DNA from: Macropodus opercularis
Taxonomy: Eukaryota > Chordata > Actinopteri > Anabantiformes > Osphronemidae
Length of the DNA stretch: 64,000 nucleotides
Reading direction: 5' to 3'
Assembly: GCA_030770545.1 (NCBI GenBank)
Contig: CM061098.1
Span: forward strand, 5,846,001-5,910,000
Shown here: positions 50,381-63,374 of the stretch, in pieces
Layout: every line of letters starts with the position of its first letter
Position numbering within the stretch: the first letter of the stretch is position 1
Program-made: the position numbers and the translations under genes
The notes under the pieces: generated by a model
What the model was told of the DNA's origin: nothing
What the model saw: only the letters and a program-made list of their open reading frames with translations
The model's database searches: none

Positions 50381-53300
50381 ATCACTGCTGGTGCTACTGC
50401 AGCCAGCATGGCATTTCCATCATCATAGTCCATTGCTCCATTTCATACCTTTGTTTCTCCATCTTTCACCCCACTCACATCCAGGAGACATAGCTCCCAG
50501 CAGGGAGAGGGTCAGCTCAGAGGAGACTTCAACCTGTCAGAAAAAATTCACATCTAGCCCCTCATGTCTCTCTTCGCCCCTCTGTCGTCCACATCTCCCA
50601 AGCTCTCTCCCTGGCACCCATCACTCCTCTTTTCCTCCGCTACCTTCCTCCTCTTGCCATTTGATTCAGATCACTGAGTTAGCCTGCGCCTCCTTTGTCT
50701 GAGTCTCCATTTTGCCAGGCAGATGGACAGGAGGAGAAGAGCTGGACTCACATTGAGTCTATATGTGTGTGTGCGTCTGTGATGGAAGGAGAAAAAGCAA
50801 GAGAGGCTGAAACTTTTCTGGGAGGTAAAATGTCAAACGAATGAAGTGAGGAGACTTTTATCTGTCAAACCTGTGTGAGGTCTTGCCTTTCAGGCTACTG
50901 AGTGACAAGGCTGCAGTTAAAAGCGAGCAGAGATGCCAAAGCTAGGGCGACAGAATGAGTTTACCTCTCATTGAGTTAGCGAGCTTGTCATATATCAGCC
51001 TGATCTGGATGTGCCCCATTTCAGCTTAGCCAAAATCTGCTAACAAAACAAAAAAAAAGTCAAGAGTGCAAATGTAATAATCTAGACAGAAGCTGGATTT
51101 AAACATAACAACATAAGAACAATTAGTAAAGAAACTTTTGACTTTTTACTGGCTGCATGATCTTTTTTGTCCCACAATTTGGCCAAACAGTGGATTAAAA
51201 TGGCCGACTAACCATACTCTCACCGACGTGCCCCACATTGCTCTACTACTAAGTTCATGCTCTAAGCCCACAGCAATTCCTCCACACACACTCAGCACAA
51301 CACAGATGCAGACCTAAGAATAGAGGATGGATTGATGGATGCAGAAAAGGAGGAAGGGAGCTTGGTAATTGAGTAAGTGCCCTTCTGGATGTAGAAGTCT
51401 GAATAAAAGTATTTTTATAAAAAGCCTTTCTTAGGATCATTTCACTCAAAAGTACATAAAAGCTCTTTCAAAGTTTCCCTGTGTTCTTTGCCCTCAACTG
51501 AAATAGTCCCTGCGGAGAATGCAGCAGCACACAAACACTCACGCAGTCTCTGCTGAAAGACGAGGATAAAAGGGTTGACCCCAAGAATAAACCTACATGC
51601 ATGCACACAAACACCAAGAGAAACACTCGTGAAAAATAGAGGGCATCCCATTCAGGCTTCCTCTCAGTCACTTTTCAGTGTCTTAACCCAAAATTATTAA
51701 TAATGCTGTTCTTGCAAGATAACTCATTTCTGCAAGCAAGCAAACAAAGTAGACTTTTCATCTTTGTCGCGGCCGGCAGCGAGTGATAACCCACACCAAG
51801 CGGGATGTCCATCAGAGATAAAAGCAAGACAGAAACGCTTGATTTCACTGAGAAGAGAGGTTTGTTTCTCTACTGTGCAGGAGCGATAGGAGAGAGTGGA
51901 TGAACAGGAGCAGCTGTGACCTGGGCATAAACCTACAGCATGATTTATAACACAAAGCTTAGAGAGAAGACAGCAACCGAGGAAGAGCTTAAGAAGTTGA
52001 TTCCTGTTTCATGTAGAAGTGCTGCTAATGATCATTTTTAATGTGGATGATATTCTATCATTTCTAAAACGCTTTATCCTTCGGTGCCATGTCAGGCGCA
52101 CTAGTGATGGTCTGAACAACATGTCACAAAGGTCAGTTATGATGTAGTGCAATGAGCAAATTACAAAGATAATGTCGATACTGCAGTTTGTACATGTGGA
52201 TCAGGCCATTTGGCTGTTTGCAGGGAACTGCCCACGCATTTAGGCAACGGAAATGAGGTGGATCACAACAAGATCGCAAACGCTACTTAAATAAATTAGC
52301 TCCGGCGAACGGCAGGTCGGTGCTTTATTAAAGAGTGGGTGGAAAATGTCAAGAAATGGCCCCACATGCAGTGGCCCAGTATGTGCACCCATACCACAAG
52401 CATACAGCACAAAACGTACAGACGTACAGACAGTAATAATGTTTAGAAGTTGCATGTTTGGTAAATGACTCGTTTGCTAGTCTGTTGCTTCCGTTTTGAT
52501 GATGTCAGCAGTAAACGCCTCTGTAAGCCCACACAGATGTCTCCGTTTACAGACACACAGCAAATGCTAAGATCTGACAACTGGAGCCAGCAAATATTTG
52601 CCATTTTATTTGATAAATAGCTCAAATGATTGATCATCACAACTGTCGCATAATTTTCTGTTGTTTGACAGCCCATTAAGTGTTTAATTTTCACAGCTGC
52701 CTCCAAGTGTATCACACCAAGCCAGTTTCTCAATGAGCACGGGCTGAGTTGACTCAGTCACCGAGTAACAACAGCGTCTGACTCATGTGCACACGTCTTC
52801 TGACCCCTACGGTGACCAGATATGCAGCCACAGTCAGGGCACACAGGTGGCACTGACAACAATCGCTCCCTCTGACGCGGAGGAGATTCTTCCCCTCACG
52901 CCCTTTTGCCTCTGTGCTCGTCCTGGTGCCAAGCCTGCAGCGGTGGCACGCTGCCTGCACGTGTCCATTCACCTGCCTGCGCCCGCCAGCCAGCGCTGGG
53001 ATTGTCAGTGTCACTGCTTCATGCCATGCGCTCATACTGCTGCCATGATGTGTCCTTCTGGGAGAAGAGGGAGTAACACAAGGTGACTGTTGATATTAGG
53101 ATGTAGCATTTGCTACGCTGGGGCGCCTCCCTCATTGGTATTTCATGTAGAGCGCCGTCGCATTCGTCACGTTTCATAAACTTCCTTATTATTCACTGGC
53201 GGGGAGTAATTTTGTTCTGCCGCTCGCAGTTGTGAAAGTGAGATAGTGGGAGAGGGAGGGGTGGCACTCTGAAATCCCTCTAATAGTCAGTTTCTCGCTT

Positions 53301-56300
53301 CCTCATACATGAACTTGTTTATCAGACGAGCAGGTGGTTGAGTGCCACTCACCTCCCTCCGCAGCCCAAAGACACTCCGAATCCTAGGAGGTGATCATCT
53401 GTGAATCCCCACCCAGTAGCAGAGCAGACATCCCGGCTCTCAGGGTAATCAGCGGGCTTTCTGCAGCTTAGCTAAACAAAGTTGTCAGAGAAGTGACATA
53501 CAGTCACGCCTACGGGAAACGTGGACTTGCGGAGCGACAAGTAATTCATGAGTGGGTTCGTGAACCAGGCAGTGTCCCTCTAATACTATGCTTCTCTGGA
53601 GCCACAAGGAGATGAGGATTTGCTGAAGTGCATGCCATATGCAGCAGGCAGCTCTCCTCGCACACGTCCTTGTATATCTTTGTTTAGCTGCGGAACGTGC
53701 CCATAAAGCCCAGCATAGCGGCGAGGGTTTTTACGCCAAGCAGGTGGCCATGTTGTACTCGGCCAGAAAGCATTAAAAACAGGCTGCCCCCAGCAGCTGC
53801 CTGGCCGTAAAACACATTTATACCATGATGTTGGGGCCTGTCCCCAAAGTGTGCTTCAGACCACACGGCCAAAAAGTAGAACTGCGAATATCAGATGAAC
53901 TTGAATCCACTCTTAAGCAAAAAAACCAACACAACTTTGACCTTTGTAACAGGACAAGTTATTTTCCTGTACAAGCTGACGCTGTGAAATTACTCTCCTC
54001 ACGCTGCGCCATACAGTCGAGTTAACAGTCGCGTCTACGGTAAGAAAAAACAACTCTTCAAACTTTCTGTGACACTTTTCTCTTTCTTACCCTTCCTCTG
54101 TTTTCAGAGGGCTTCTTTGTTCCCGGACCCCAGGCCTCCTCCCTTTCTTACCCTGTTCTAGAGTAAAGTGCCAGTGAAGTTGTCCCTAAGGCGGTGGATG
54201 CACTGGAGCATAAAGTCTGCCACAAGGTAGGCTGGTGTATTAATGGAGTCCGGTTAGAGCGGCTGACCTGTGAAGCAGTACGGTCAGCTGCTAGGTGAGC
54301 ACGCCGCTGCTGTAAATCCCAAACAGGCGTCCCCTGTCTCTCCCTCTCTTTCTCTTCTCCGTCACGCCTATCAGCCACTACTTCCCCAGTATTGTGCAGC
54401 CCCCGCACCACCACTAACAGCATGTCAAGTCAAGCTTTGTTCCACAGGGCTGACAGAGTGGTCAATAGGCTTTGGATGTTCCAGGTTAGGCTTGTAATTG
54501 CTGCAGTTTTCGCCCTCCTTTCAGCCACATGACAAACAACGAATAATTTCAGCTTCAAGGCTTACATTCATGTTCCCCGACTGAGTCAAGATGCTGCTGT
54601 GTTAGATTTACGGACAACAAGAAACCGGTGAGTAATGTTATAGCCCACTGGGACGCTATGATCCCTCTGTACCCTGGATTTGTAGTTCTTAACCTTTGAG
54701 CAGCCAGTAGTAATCATTTTTGAAATTTTACTATGAATAAAATACGTATTATACAACAAAGAGATTATCCTTCACTAATTAATGGACTATAACTGGCCAC
54801 AGCTTATTTTATTGAACACACTGACAAAACCTTTAGCATCTCAAAATGAGCGATCGGACTGAATGTGCGTTTAAATAGGACGGAGGCTCTTCTTTCCTGA
54901 CAGACAGCGTGAGGTCACCTCTATACATGTTATGTATCAGTCCCTGTGCCCATGTCTCCACCCATCCTGCAGAATTTGCTTTCAATAATGTATAAAAGAG
55001 GGCACCGACTTTGCATGTACCGTCAGCACCAGAATATGATCCCTGACATCTGGAGCCAGCACTAGGCTCATACTGAATGATAATGGCCTCTCTGCCTTTT
55101 GATGAATTATTAAATTGAAATTGTTTTGCAAACAAAACATATTTGTTAACACAATGAAATCTGGGGTGAAAGCTGGAGCTTCATCAATATTTAATTTTCA
55201 CTGTAGACAACAATATAGCCTTTGGCCAGTTTCTGGTACATAATTAATGAAAGGCCAATAGAACGAACGATACATATAAAACAAGTGCCACTGTCATATC
55301 AGTGCAGGTTTTAACACTGCAAACAACCGCTTCCACTTTGATACTGAGCGGTTACGTTTAATACATGCTGATGAGGTAGGGTTTACGAAAGACGCACACT
55401 TTTCAAAGATTTATTTGTGCTCTGCCGAGGCGTTAAGATTCATAACCTTGTTGTCATCGTTCAGTAAGCCCTCTATTGTTCCGCTGTTGGGCGCGTGCTG
55501 ATCTCTCCATATTTGGGCCGTTTGATTGATTGAATATCAATGTCAGGCTACAGTTATGGTGGATGCCTATGATTGAGCAGATTAATATTTGATGTGGTGT
55601 TGAAAAGTTGCCCTCTCTCCTCGTTCTCTCCCTCTGTTTCCTTCCATCTCTGGCATTAGAGCGATAGAGAAAGGAAAAGTCGGCACAGTGAATATCAAGT
55701 GGCTGATTGGGGCTGTCACAGTGGACCCCAGTGGACCCCGGTTGCCAGATGTGCTTGTCCATTGGTGTCAGCAGGAGGATTTGTCTCATGGGTTTGCGAA
55801 AGTTTGTCGGTGTGGACAGACGGTGCGGAGGAGGCTGCCGAGCAGAGTGCTGTCCCTCACTAGGGCCTGCCACTCACGCTGTCTTTTTCTCTATTCATCA
55901 CTGTCAGTGCACTGCTGATGCTGGTGTCTGATGACTATACCTATCCTATGGGGCATCTCTCATGCCACATGTTACACCTGAACTAAATCTCCTATAACAC
56001 ACGCCTTTGACTGACATGTTCAAGGAGTTATTTTGTAACGAGACCTCAGCTCGCCATAGACAGGATGGTTTGTCCCTCACAGACTCGTCCCAGAGGACCA
56101 CTCAGGTCGATAAATGCATACAGCTCAGTAATCAGAGGAAGGACGTTTTTTTGTGCTATTGATTACGGTTGCGTGTTGTTCAAATGCGTTGCAATGTGCG
56201 AGACATCCATAATAAGATATAGTAGTGAGTGAGGTGAAGGTCGGAGCCTCGAGCTTCATTTTGCTTTGTCCTGAAACTCGTTTTTTGCTTGTGGGTAATG

Positions 56301-58240
56301 AATAGACGCAGGTCTGTTGAAGTGAGGAGCAGTAGTTTGGTGCTGCATTTGAGGGGCACCTTCCTACATTTACTTGTGTGTTTCAGACCTTGGAGAGCTC
56401 ATTTAAACCCTACTTTATTGTTTCCAGCAGCACCACTCAGGAGCGCTGAGGTAGTGCTTGTTGCTATGGAGGACACAAGAAAGTGACGTGGCTGTTCAGA
56501 CAGGATAGGGAGCAGAGATATGTGTGTGCAGCGCATCCCAACGTACGTGCGTGTTTATGTATATGTGTCATTGAAGGTGTCAGTGTTAAGTGCTCGCTCT
56601 GTGTTAAATCATCTTTCCACCAAGGTTCGTGTATTGTACGCGTGTTGTGTGCGTTCGGAGGCAGCCAGCAGAGCTGGGGGAACATCTGCACACAGTGGCA
56701 CAGGCCTTCTGCCTTTACACACGGCTCCTGCCGAGCAACGCTTCACGGCTTAGCAGGCTGTGACCTCCCAGAGGCTCCAGGGGAGCTCTTCCTCTTAAAA
56801 GCCAGCTGTGCCTCATACTTTCTCCCCGCCAAATATTCCACAGTCCAGCTGTTCACCTGAGAAGCATGGAGCACAGCCCTCCTACAGTACTTTCTCCTTT
56901 TTATATTTTTTTGAGTGCCATTGTGGAAGTGTAAGACAGCGCGGCACAGCGACATTGTTATCTCTGGTAAAGTGACACATCAGGGTTTTTACGTTGTGGT
57001 CAAAACTTTACAGGACATATTTTCATCCATATGTGGTATAAGATTAAATTAAATCTCATGAACAATGAATATTTCCTGATTCCTGCTCTTTGCATGAGTG
57101 CATGACCTCAGTTTAATGCCTGATCACTGTTTTCATGATAGTTGAATTTACTTTTTCTCTTCTCTTCTTCATTTTTTTTAATCTAAATGTCACTGTTTGA
57201 GAATCAAATACAAACAGATTACTTTTAAAGGCTTCTCATATTCCTAATCAGATTGATGTGTTTGTGAATTTGCTACAGAGCATAACTGAGCTGAATGGTG
57301 TGTGAAGATTTAATGCACGTCAGGTAACTTAGACACATTAAAGGATGTAATTGGAACAATAACATTTCACCACAGATAACAAAATAAAACTAAATGTCTA
57401 GAAAAAGAGATGTGCATTTACTGAAGGTTCTCATAATCCTGTTATTTTGATGATCCAAGTGATGAAAGACAACTGCTGAGGTTCACAAAAAGACTTTGTC
57501 TGAAAACAATTTTGAAAGCAGTATTTGCAGTGAAATGTATTCAGACAAATTGACTTAGATTAGTAGTAGTAGTGGTAGACAATTTAAAAATGAAAAACCA
57601 TGTACAGCTTTGAGATTCTGAGATTTATCTGAGATTGGAAAATTCTGGTCCAAAATGCTTATGGGCCAAGCAGTAAAATGCCAACACTGAAACACTGTGA
57701 GACATGGCAAAGTTTGTGCTAGAACAAGTTGCTCCTGGCACTTCCTGTGAAATAAAGGGCATAAGAACTGACACGTAAGCACAGGTGCATGTCCAGTATA
57801 AAACTGAATAATTATTGACCCATGGGCAACATGCTGTACCTGACATATATCTAGACTGAATAACTGTGGGGAGACGAACAGTGCACGCATGATGATGTGA
57901 TACGTGATCTATTACTATTTGTTCAATAACACACAGTGAAGCCACAAGCATGCACAGCTGCAGCCAACAGTCCCCCTGTTGCAGGCCAACAAAATCAGAG
58001 TATTGCATAATTAGCTCTTTAGGATTTCTTATTACTTACGCTGATGAGGTTATTAGCATGGAGCATGTGTTCAAATACTCAATCAGGAATTAAGCAGTGT
58101 AATGAAGCAAGACCAAGGTTAGAAAGACAGTGAGGACTGCAGTCACCTAAGCAGTCAGCTCAGCTGTGACGCCTCACTTTCATCTCCCAAAGAAGGGAAA
58201 ATGAAACAGTAGATGAGAGAATAACCCTCACACTTATCCA
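50381..58240. other. Unique non-coding DNA, no gene recognised
   Basis: A pyrimidine-rich stretch spans 50430-50650. Block 52780-53060 is G/C-richer and open on both strands. Block 53680-53840 has a complex texture with CCGTAAAACACATTTATACC and could be a conserved element. A possible noncoding exon at 54108-54226 is discussed in the findings. Nothing in 56880-58240 is recognisable. Confidence 0.4.
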
Positions 58241-58620
58241 GGAGAAGGGAAGAGTCCCAACCTCACGGTGATTGATGAATACCAGGGCAATGATATATCG
58301 GGTGCCCCCGTCCCTCTACTATAATTTATGAGCAAGCTCCTTTAATTTGTCTGTGGCTTAATTTGGCCCATATATATGACGTATGAACGCGTTGAGCAAT
58401 TGATGACTTATGCTCTCTAGCACTAGTGGCTGAGTGAAACTAACATGTCCTTTGGCACAGACACCTTCACTGTCATCTGTCCAATCTACATGACCTGACA
58501 ATTAAGCTAATAAGTGGAAATGGCACCTTCCCAATGCAAATTTAATGAGCACCATGTTGAGTAGAGGGTTCTGTCCATGAGCAGTCATTAATGGGCTGTT
58601 TCTAATTCCGAGCACTAAAG
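58241..58620. other. Possible conserved non-coding element
   Basis: A repeat-free stretch with many homeodomain-type cores (CAATTAAGCTAATAAG near 58499, ATTTAATGAG near 58540, TCATTAATGGG near 58586) and no open frame. This texture suggests a developmental enhancer; it is an inference from motif content only. Confidence 0.2.
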
Positions 58621-59289
58621 CAGAAACGGCAAATGCACTTGAACTGAAGGATCACCATTATTTCCATGGTTTCTCCTTCAACAAAGCCTGATGGTGGCTC
58701 TTCAACGTCTGTCAACATTTTACTGTGACCATGTGCAATACTGTGAGGTTTACAATTGCTCCAGGTGCTTTGGGTGGTTGTTTCATCCCATATCATATCA
58801 GCAATATTATTAAGACGAGCTCCATGAAGCATTTATATTAAAACTGAATACAGCAGACACAAGTTAACAAGCGTTGCAAACACAAGTAATGCCGCCACTG
58901 AAGCCTGTTATTTTCTCCGACACAAGTCACAGAGACACTACATCACACCACAAAGGCCACATATACTGTGGTCTTGTAGCAAAATTGATTATGAGGCTAG
59001 ATGTGTCATAATCCGTCTTATTCTGCTTAGCAGGTTGTAACTGATCACTTCGTACCCTCGCTTCACTGTGACTAACCAAACCATCACATCGTCATGTGAG
59101 GAAAAAAAGGTTTTTACAATCTGGACAATAGCTCAGTAGCCCAGGCATCAATCAAGAGTAAGACATGTCACTGTAGAGGTAACATACTCGATATGCAGTG
59201 GTTTTACAGTAAGAGAGTCAGTCATGGTTATTCCGGGTGAAAAGGTGCAAAAAGCTAAATAAAGCAAGCTGTTATCTGAGCTACTGTAC
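58621..59289. other. Unique non-coding DNA
   Basis: Nothing recognisable beyond a 76-codon minus-strand frame without a domain. Confidence 0.4.
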
Positions 59290-59680
59290 CTGGCAACTTC
59301 ACGTCAGTCCCAGAAACTGTGACGTGAAGTTGCAGACCGTCACCAGAAGATCACAGCTGTACACTAGTAAACTCATCTCTCAAGGATCACGGCCCTAATG
59401 CTGAAATGTTAACTATTACATAGGTAACAACGCCACAACGTAACGCTCCTCATTTTACAGCTGATTCTAGTGATGTCACAGCAGATCATGACATCATGCC
59501 ACACGCTCATTTAAGCTCTGGTTTTCTTTGGGCTTGTTTGAGATCTACAGTATTGTATATTATCCTGTGCAACGAGGTGTAAAGTGACTGAAGCTGAGCA
59601 GCATGTGCACAGTTTTTTCACTCTGTCCCTGCTGGGAAGCTAACGCTAGCTAGCAAGCGAGCTGCGGCTGTCTTCAGGTA
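59290..59680 (+). promoter_or_regulatory. Possible promoter and noncoding first exon
   Basis: Several signals fall in order. A hairpin at 59293-59333 holds two inverted TGACGTGA (CRE/ATF-like) sites. TGATGTCA at 59471-59478 faces TGACATCA at 59489-59496. A TATATTAT box-like string sits at 59557-59564. GCTAACGCTAGCTAGC, a phrase often seen in fish 5' untranslated regions, is at 59640-59655, and a good 5' splice donor (CTTCAG before GTAACA) ends the segment at 59677. Each signal alone is weak; together they suggest a transcription start about 59590. There is no start codon context or downstream exon in view. Confidence 0.25.
59293..59333. repeat. Perfect 14-bp inverted repeat (hairpin) with CRE-like arms
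   Basis: Arms GCAACTTCACGTCA (59293-59306) and TGACGTGAAGTTGC (59320-59333) are exact complements around a 13-nt loop. Confidence 0.9.
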
Positions 59681-62600
59681 ACAGGCTGATGTGCCGTCAA
59701 CACAGTGCAGATAAATTAGTGAACAGCTTTTCAGTTTCTGCCCCGTCTGTACGCAAAGTGATCATTAAAGTGGATGTCTGTACTTAGTCAGAGCATCTGC
59801 TACTGACAGTCAATACGCTGGTAGCAGTATGAGCGGCCTTTATCTTTCTATTATTCTTCTTAGCATCCTTTCCCGTTTGTCTGAAACAATGCTGTCGCTT
59901 ACTTGTTGAATGAAGAAAGCATTTAAGCTGGTAGAAATGTGAACGAATCAAATCAAACGGGATATAAATTAATTTACTGTAAACCGTGTCAGATTGAATC
60001 AAACCAGAAAATCCAGTATATACACAACCCTGGTGTACTGTAAACTATTGCACACCCCACTTAACACTGCTCAGGAAGCGCCCGAGCAGGTCTTCCTGTA
60101 ATCCACATCCTGTATGTGCAGCTCTTCCTTTCCACGTCAAACGTCCTCCAGCAAAACTCAGAACCACAAAATAGCTGCCAATCACCTGAAGCATGACCCA
60201 AGCGTGGCCTCATCTGTGTTTGCATGTATAAATCCTAACTGAGTGCAGATGAGCTCTATAGATCCAGCATCGCAGGGGACATAGAACGCCGCAGCCTCAC
60301 GCCTCGTCCTAATGAAGCCTTTAACGTTCAGCGTTTGACTGTTTAGAAGGTGTTCATTTAACTTTATGGTGATTCTGGAGGCTGTAAGAAGCTGCTAAAT
60401 AACATTATATCAAACATACCCAACAGAGCCATCTTTTCAGGGCTGGATAGTTCAGTGCGAGTAAAGGTACCGTTTCCGTCACAGCTTCAATCCTCCCTGC
60501 TATCATAAGACGGGGGCTTTGCATTGTTGCCATACTTGAAGTTTGTGGGGCTGCCATTGTATGTAAAGGCTCACTAATAGACCCCAGTGGGGCATCATTC
60601 CTATTCCAGTCATGATGAAGACATCCTCTTTCTCCTCGTCTCCTTTCCTGTTCCTCTTTCTTCCAGTTTTTCTCTCTCTTGCTCTCTCACACTTGATATT
60701 TTTCTCCTGGCTTTTCTTTGCGCTGCCTCTGGGCCTGTGAAATGTCTCTGTTTGAGGACCCCCTCGTCCCTTTGGAAGCCATTAGAGAACCTTTATGAAT
60801 ATGTGCTGAAAGGGGGCTTTTTTTGAGGTGGGGACTGAGTGGGTGGGTAGTTGAGGGGGATTTATATGTGGTGCACATTATCAGTGTATCATTGGCTATA
60901 GATGTGCTTTTAAACCAGCCATGAATGTTAAATTTCAGAGTCTGTTGTTTTATTTTGCTTTTATTTTATATTTTCCTCTGCTGCATTGCTGGTAGTGCTG
61001 AGAGACGCTTGGGCTTTAAGTGTAGTGTCTGCGTGACAGCTTATTGCTAAAACACTGTTAAATCTTCCGTCCTTCACAGGCCACGGTTTTCCTGTTCCTT
61101 TCCCAATATCTTCCTTCCTCTACTTTTTCCTGACTTTACAAGTGACTTTTTTATTTGGAGAAGGTTGTAAGTGTCACTTGGGGCACAAACAGAGAGAGTG
61201 CATTGTGTTGGTAAGTGCTGCTCAATATAAGTGCATTTCTGAAAGGGGGGAGATGCAACAGTTGTCCCAGCATTTATGCATTCTGTCCCTATGAAATAAA
61301 TATCACGTATTTTAAAAGCTTGTATGTAAAATCGAGCCGTGGTTAAATATGCAACGTGCTCCTGACGAGGTAGTGGCCAGGATGTACTAAGTGCACCACT
61401 TTACTTGCGGCATCTGGTCTCAAATCTGACTGGTTTCACTATGTAACCCTGTGGCGGTTTGAATCTGTGTGAGAACAGCAGTGCTTTTAGTAAGATCATA
61501 CTGTGGGGTCTCTCCTCCTCTTGTTGACATATGCTCTGTGGTTACAACACGGGCTTTAACATACAGTAGCACAGAATGAACAAGGAGGGTTCAGTGGTGG
61601 CGATTGCTCCCTGCTTCTGTAGTTCATTAACTGCAGGAAGGCCAGCTGTGTTGAATCCTACCTGATGGTTGGGGCTACGGGCCTGCCAGGGTCAAGAGCT
61701 CCAACGGCCATGAATCATGCTGCTGGGAATAAGACCAAACTGAGGGGGAACTAAGCATCGCAAAAACAGAGGTGCTTTGGAGGTCCTGCAGGCTCAACCA
61801 ATCAATCAGAGACCATTCTGTCATAATTACCCCCAGAGAGTCAACGCTGTGCTGTCCGCACCTTGCAGCAGCTGTGTGTTCCCTTCTTTTGTCAAGTGGT
61901 TAGTCTGATACTCTTTTATTCTATTCCCTGTAGCACATTCTTCATCATCCCCTCCCTTCTGTCTCCTTTACCCCCCATCTTCAGTAGTTACTTTATCTCT
62001 GGTCCTCCACTTGTCCTCCATTTTGATCTCACTGGCTTTATGCTCAGTCGCTGCACACAAATACAGATGCACACTTAGACAAATGAACCTTCACTTGCAC
62101 CGCACCAAGTTGCAGACTGGGGAGAGGGTAGGTGGGAGGTGGACTGATGGTGTCTGTGGGGGGAGAGAGAGGGGTATGTAGGGCACTGTGTGGATAAAAT
62201 AATGATTTCTCCTTCACACCTCCCTTGCTAATTAGTGCAGGCTGCCTGCTGCCTTGAAGGGACTAGTGTCTAGGGAGCCCTGCTATTTGTCTTGAAGAAT
62301 TACCGACAAGGAATTCACGTTGCTCCTTAATCCCACAGATACTGTATAGAATTCAGCATTTATCTTATTCCAGCCACCCGTCATGTTGATTTAATGATTG
62401 TAATGATCATTTTTTGCCCCACAATCCTCTGAAGCCATGCAACAGGGATGTGGCATAAGCGCCAGCCCCCTTTACTTCCCCCAGGACCTTTTCATTGCAG
62501 GCTATTTTTGTATATCGTGCAGCAGCATCGTCCATTCAGATGTGTCCACCACATTCCCGATTATCTTATTTTTGCCCTTCAGTATTTCTCCACAGTTCCT

Positions 62601-63350
62601 CACAACCGTTGTTTATCCACTCCATTGTAATTGGAGAGCTGTCAGCACAGCGGTGACATCACTGAACCCTCTGCGGGGCTGATAGAAACAACGGACCAGT
62701 CTCTTAATGTTGACATTTTAAAGGAAGTATTTTAGGCTTTGACAGTTGATCAATTATTATTAACTTATCGTCACCATTTCAAATTAAAATCAAACTCGAA
62801 ATGGAAAAATTAGTTAGTTCGTTGAACATTTAGCTGCAAATCAAATATGATCAAAGTCAGCACTTACTTTATTTTAGTGAAATTATTTTTCATTAATATA
62901 CTATATGCTTCATAATATAGTCTGAAACATTCTGTTGTACTGTTGACATTTTTCTTAATTTTGCAGCATTTTGGAATCTAAGCAATGATACGACTCAATA
63001 AGCAAAATCTGAATCTTTATCAGCACCAATTTTAACTAATATAAATGTAGGCTGAGCTGAACTTTGCAACTTGTTTGCAAGATGTTTTAATTGTTAAACA
63101 AGAAAAACTAAGATCAAACTAAATTTTTAAGGCTAAAGTTTGTTTAGGCAGATTCTACAGTAGCATCTGGAGCCAGGAAAACAAAGAGGTGATGGCGTTT
63201 CAACCCACTGGAAAATAGGACAGAAGTCATAACAAAAGAGCTACAGTAATGTTGGCACACTTTAAGAATAATAAGAAATGTGAAATTGTAAATCATCCAA
63301 AAGCTTATCTAAGCTGATGATTACATTTTAAACAATTTGGCCTTTATACC
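59681..63350. other. Unique non-coding DNA, no gene recognised
   Basis: Includes a pyrimidine-rich patch at 60620-60720 and a purine-rich patch at 62110-62180. All frames are at most 81 codons and without domains. Sequence after about 62700 is A/T-rich. Confidence 0.4.
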
Positions 63351-63374
63351 TATATGTATATATATATATATATT
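63351..63374. repeat. TA microsatellite
   Basis: Mostly pure TA/AT units in an A/T-rich setting, with one G interrupting near the start. Confidence 0.9.

Noticed and set aside
52070..52110. Resemblance to a fish repeat with AACGCTTTATCC
   Set aside because: Only about ten bases match and no flanking similarity follows.
55454..55873. 139-codon minus-strand frame
   Set aside because: Open frames exist on both strands here and the peptide has no family resemblance.
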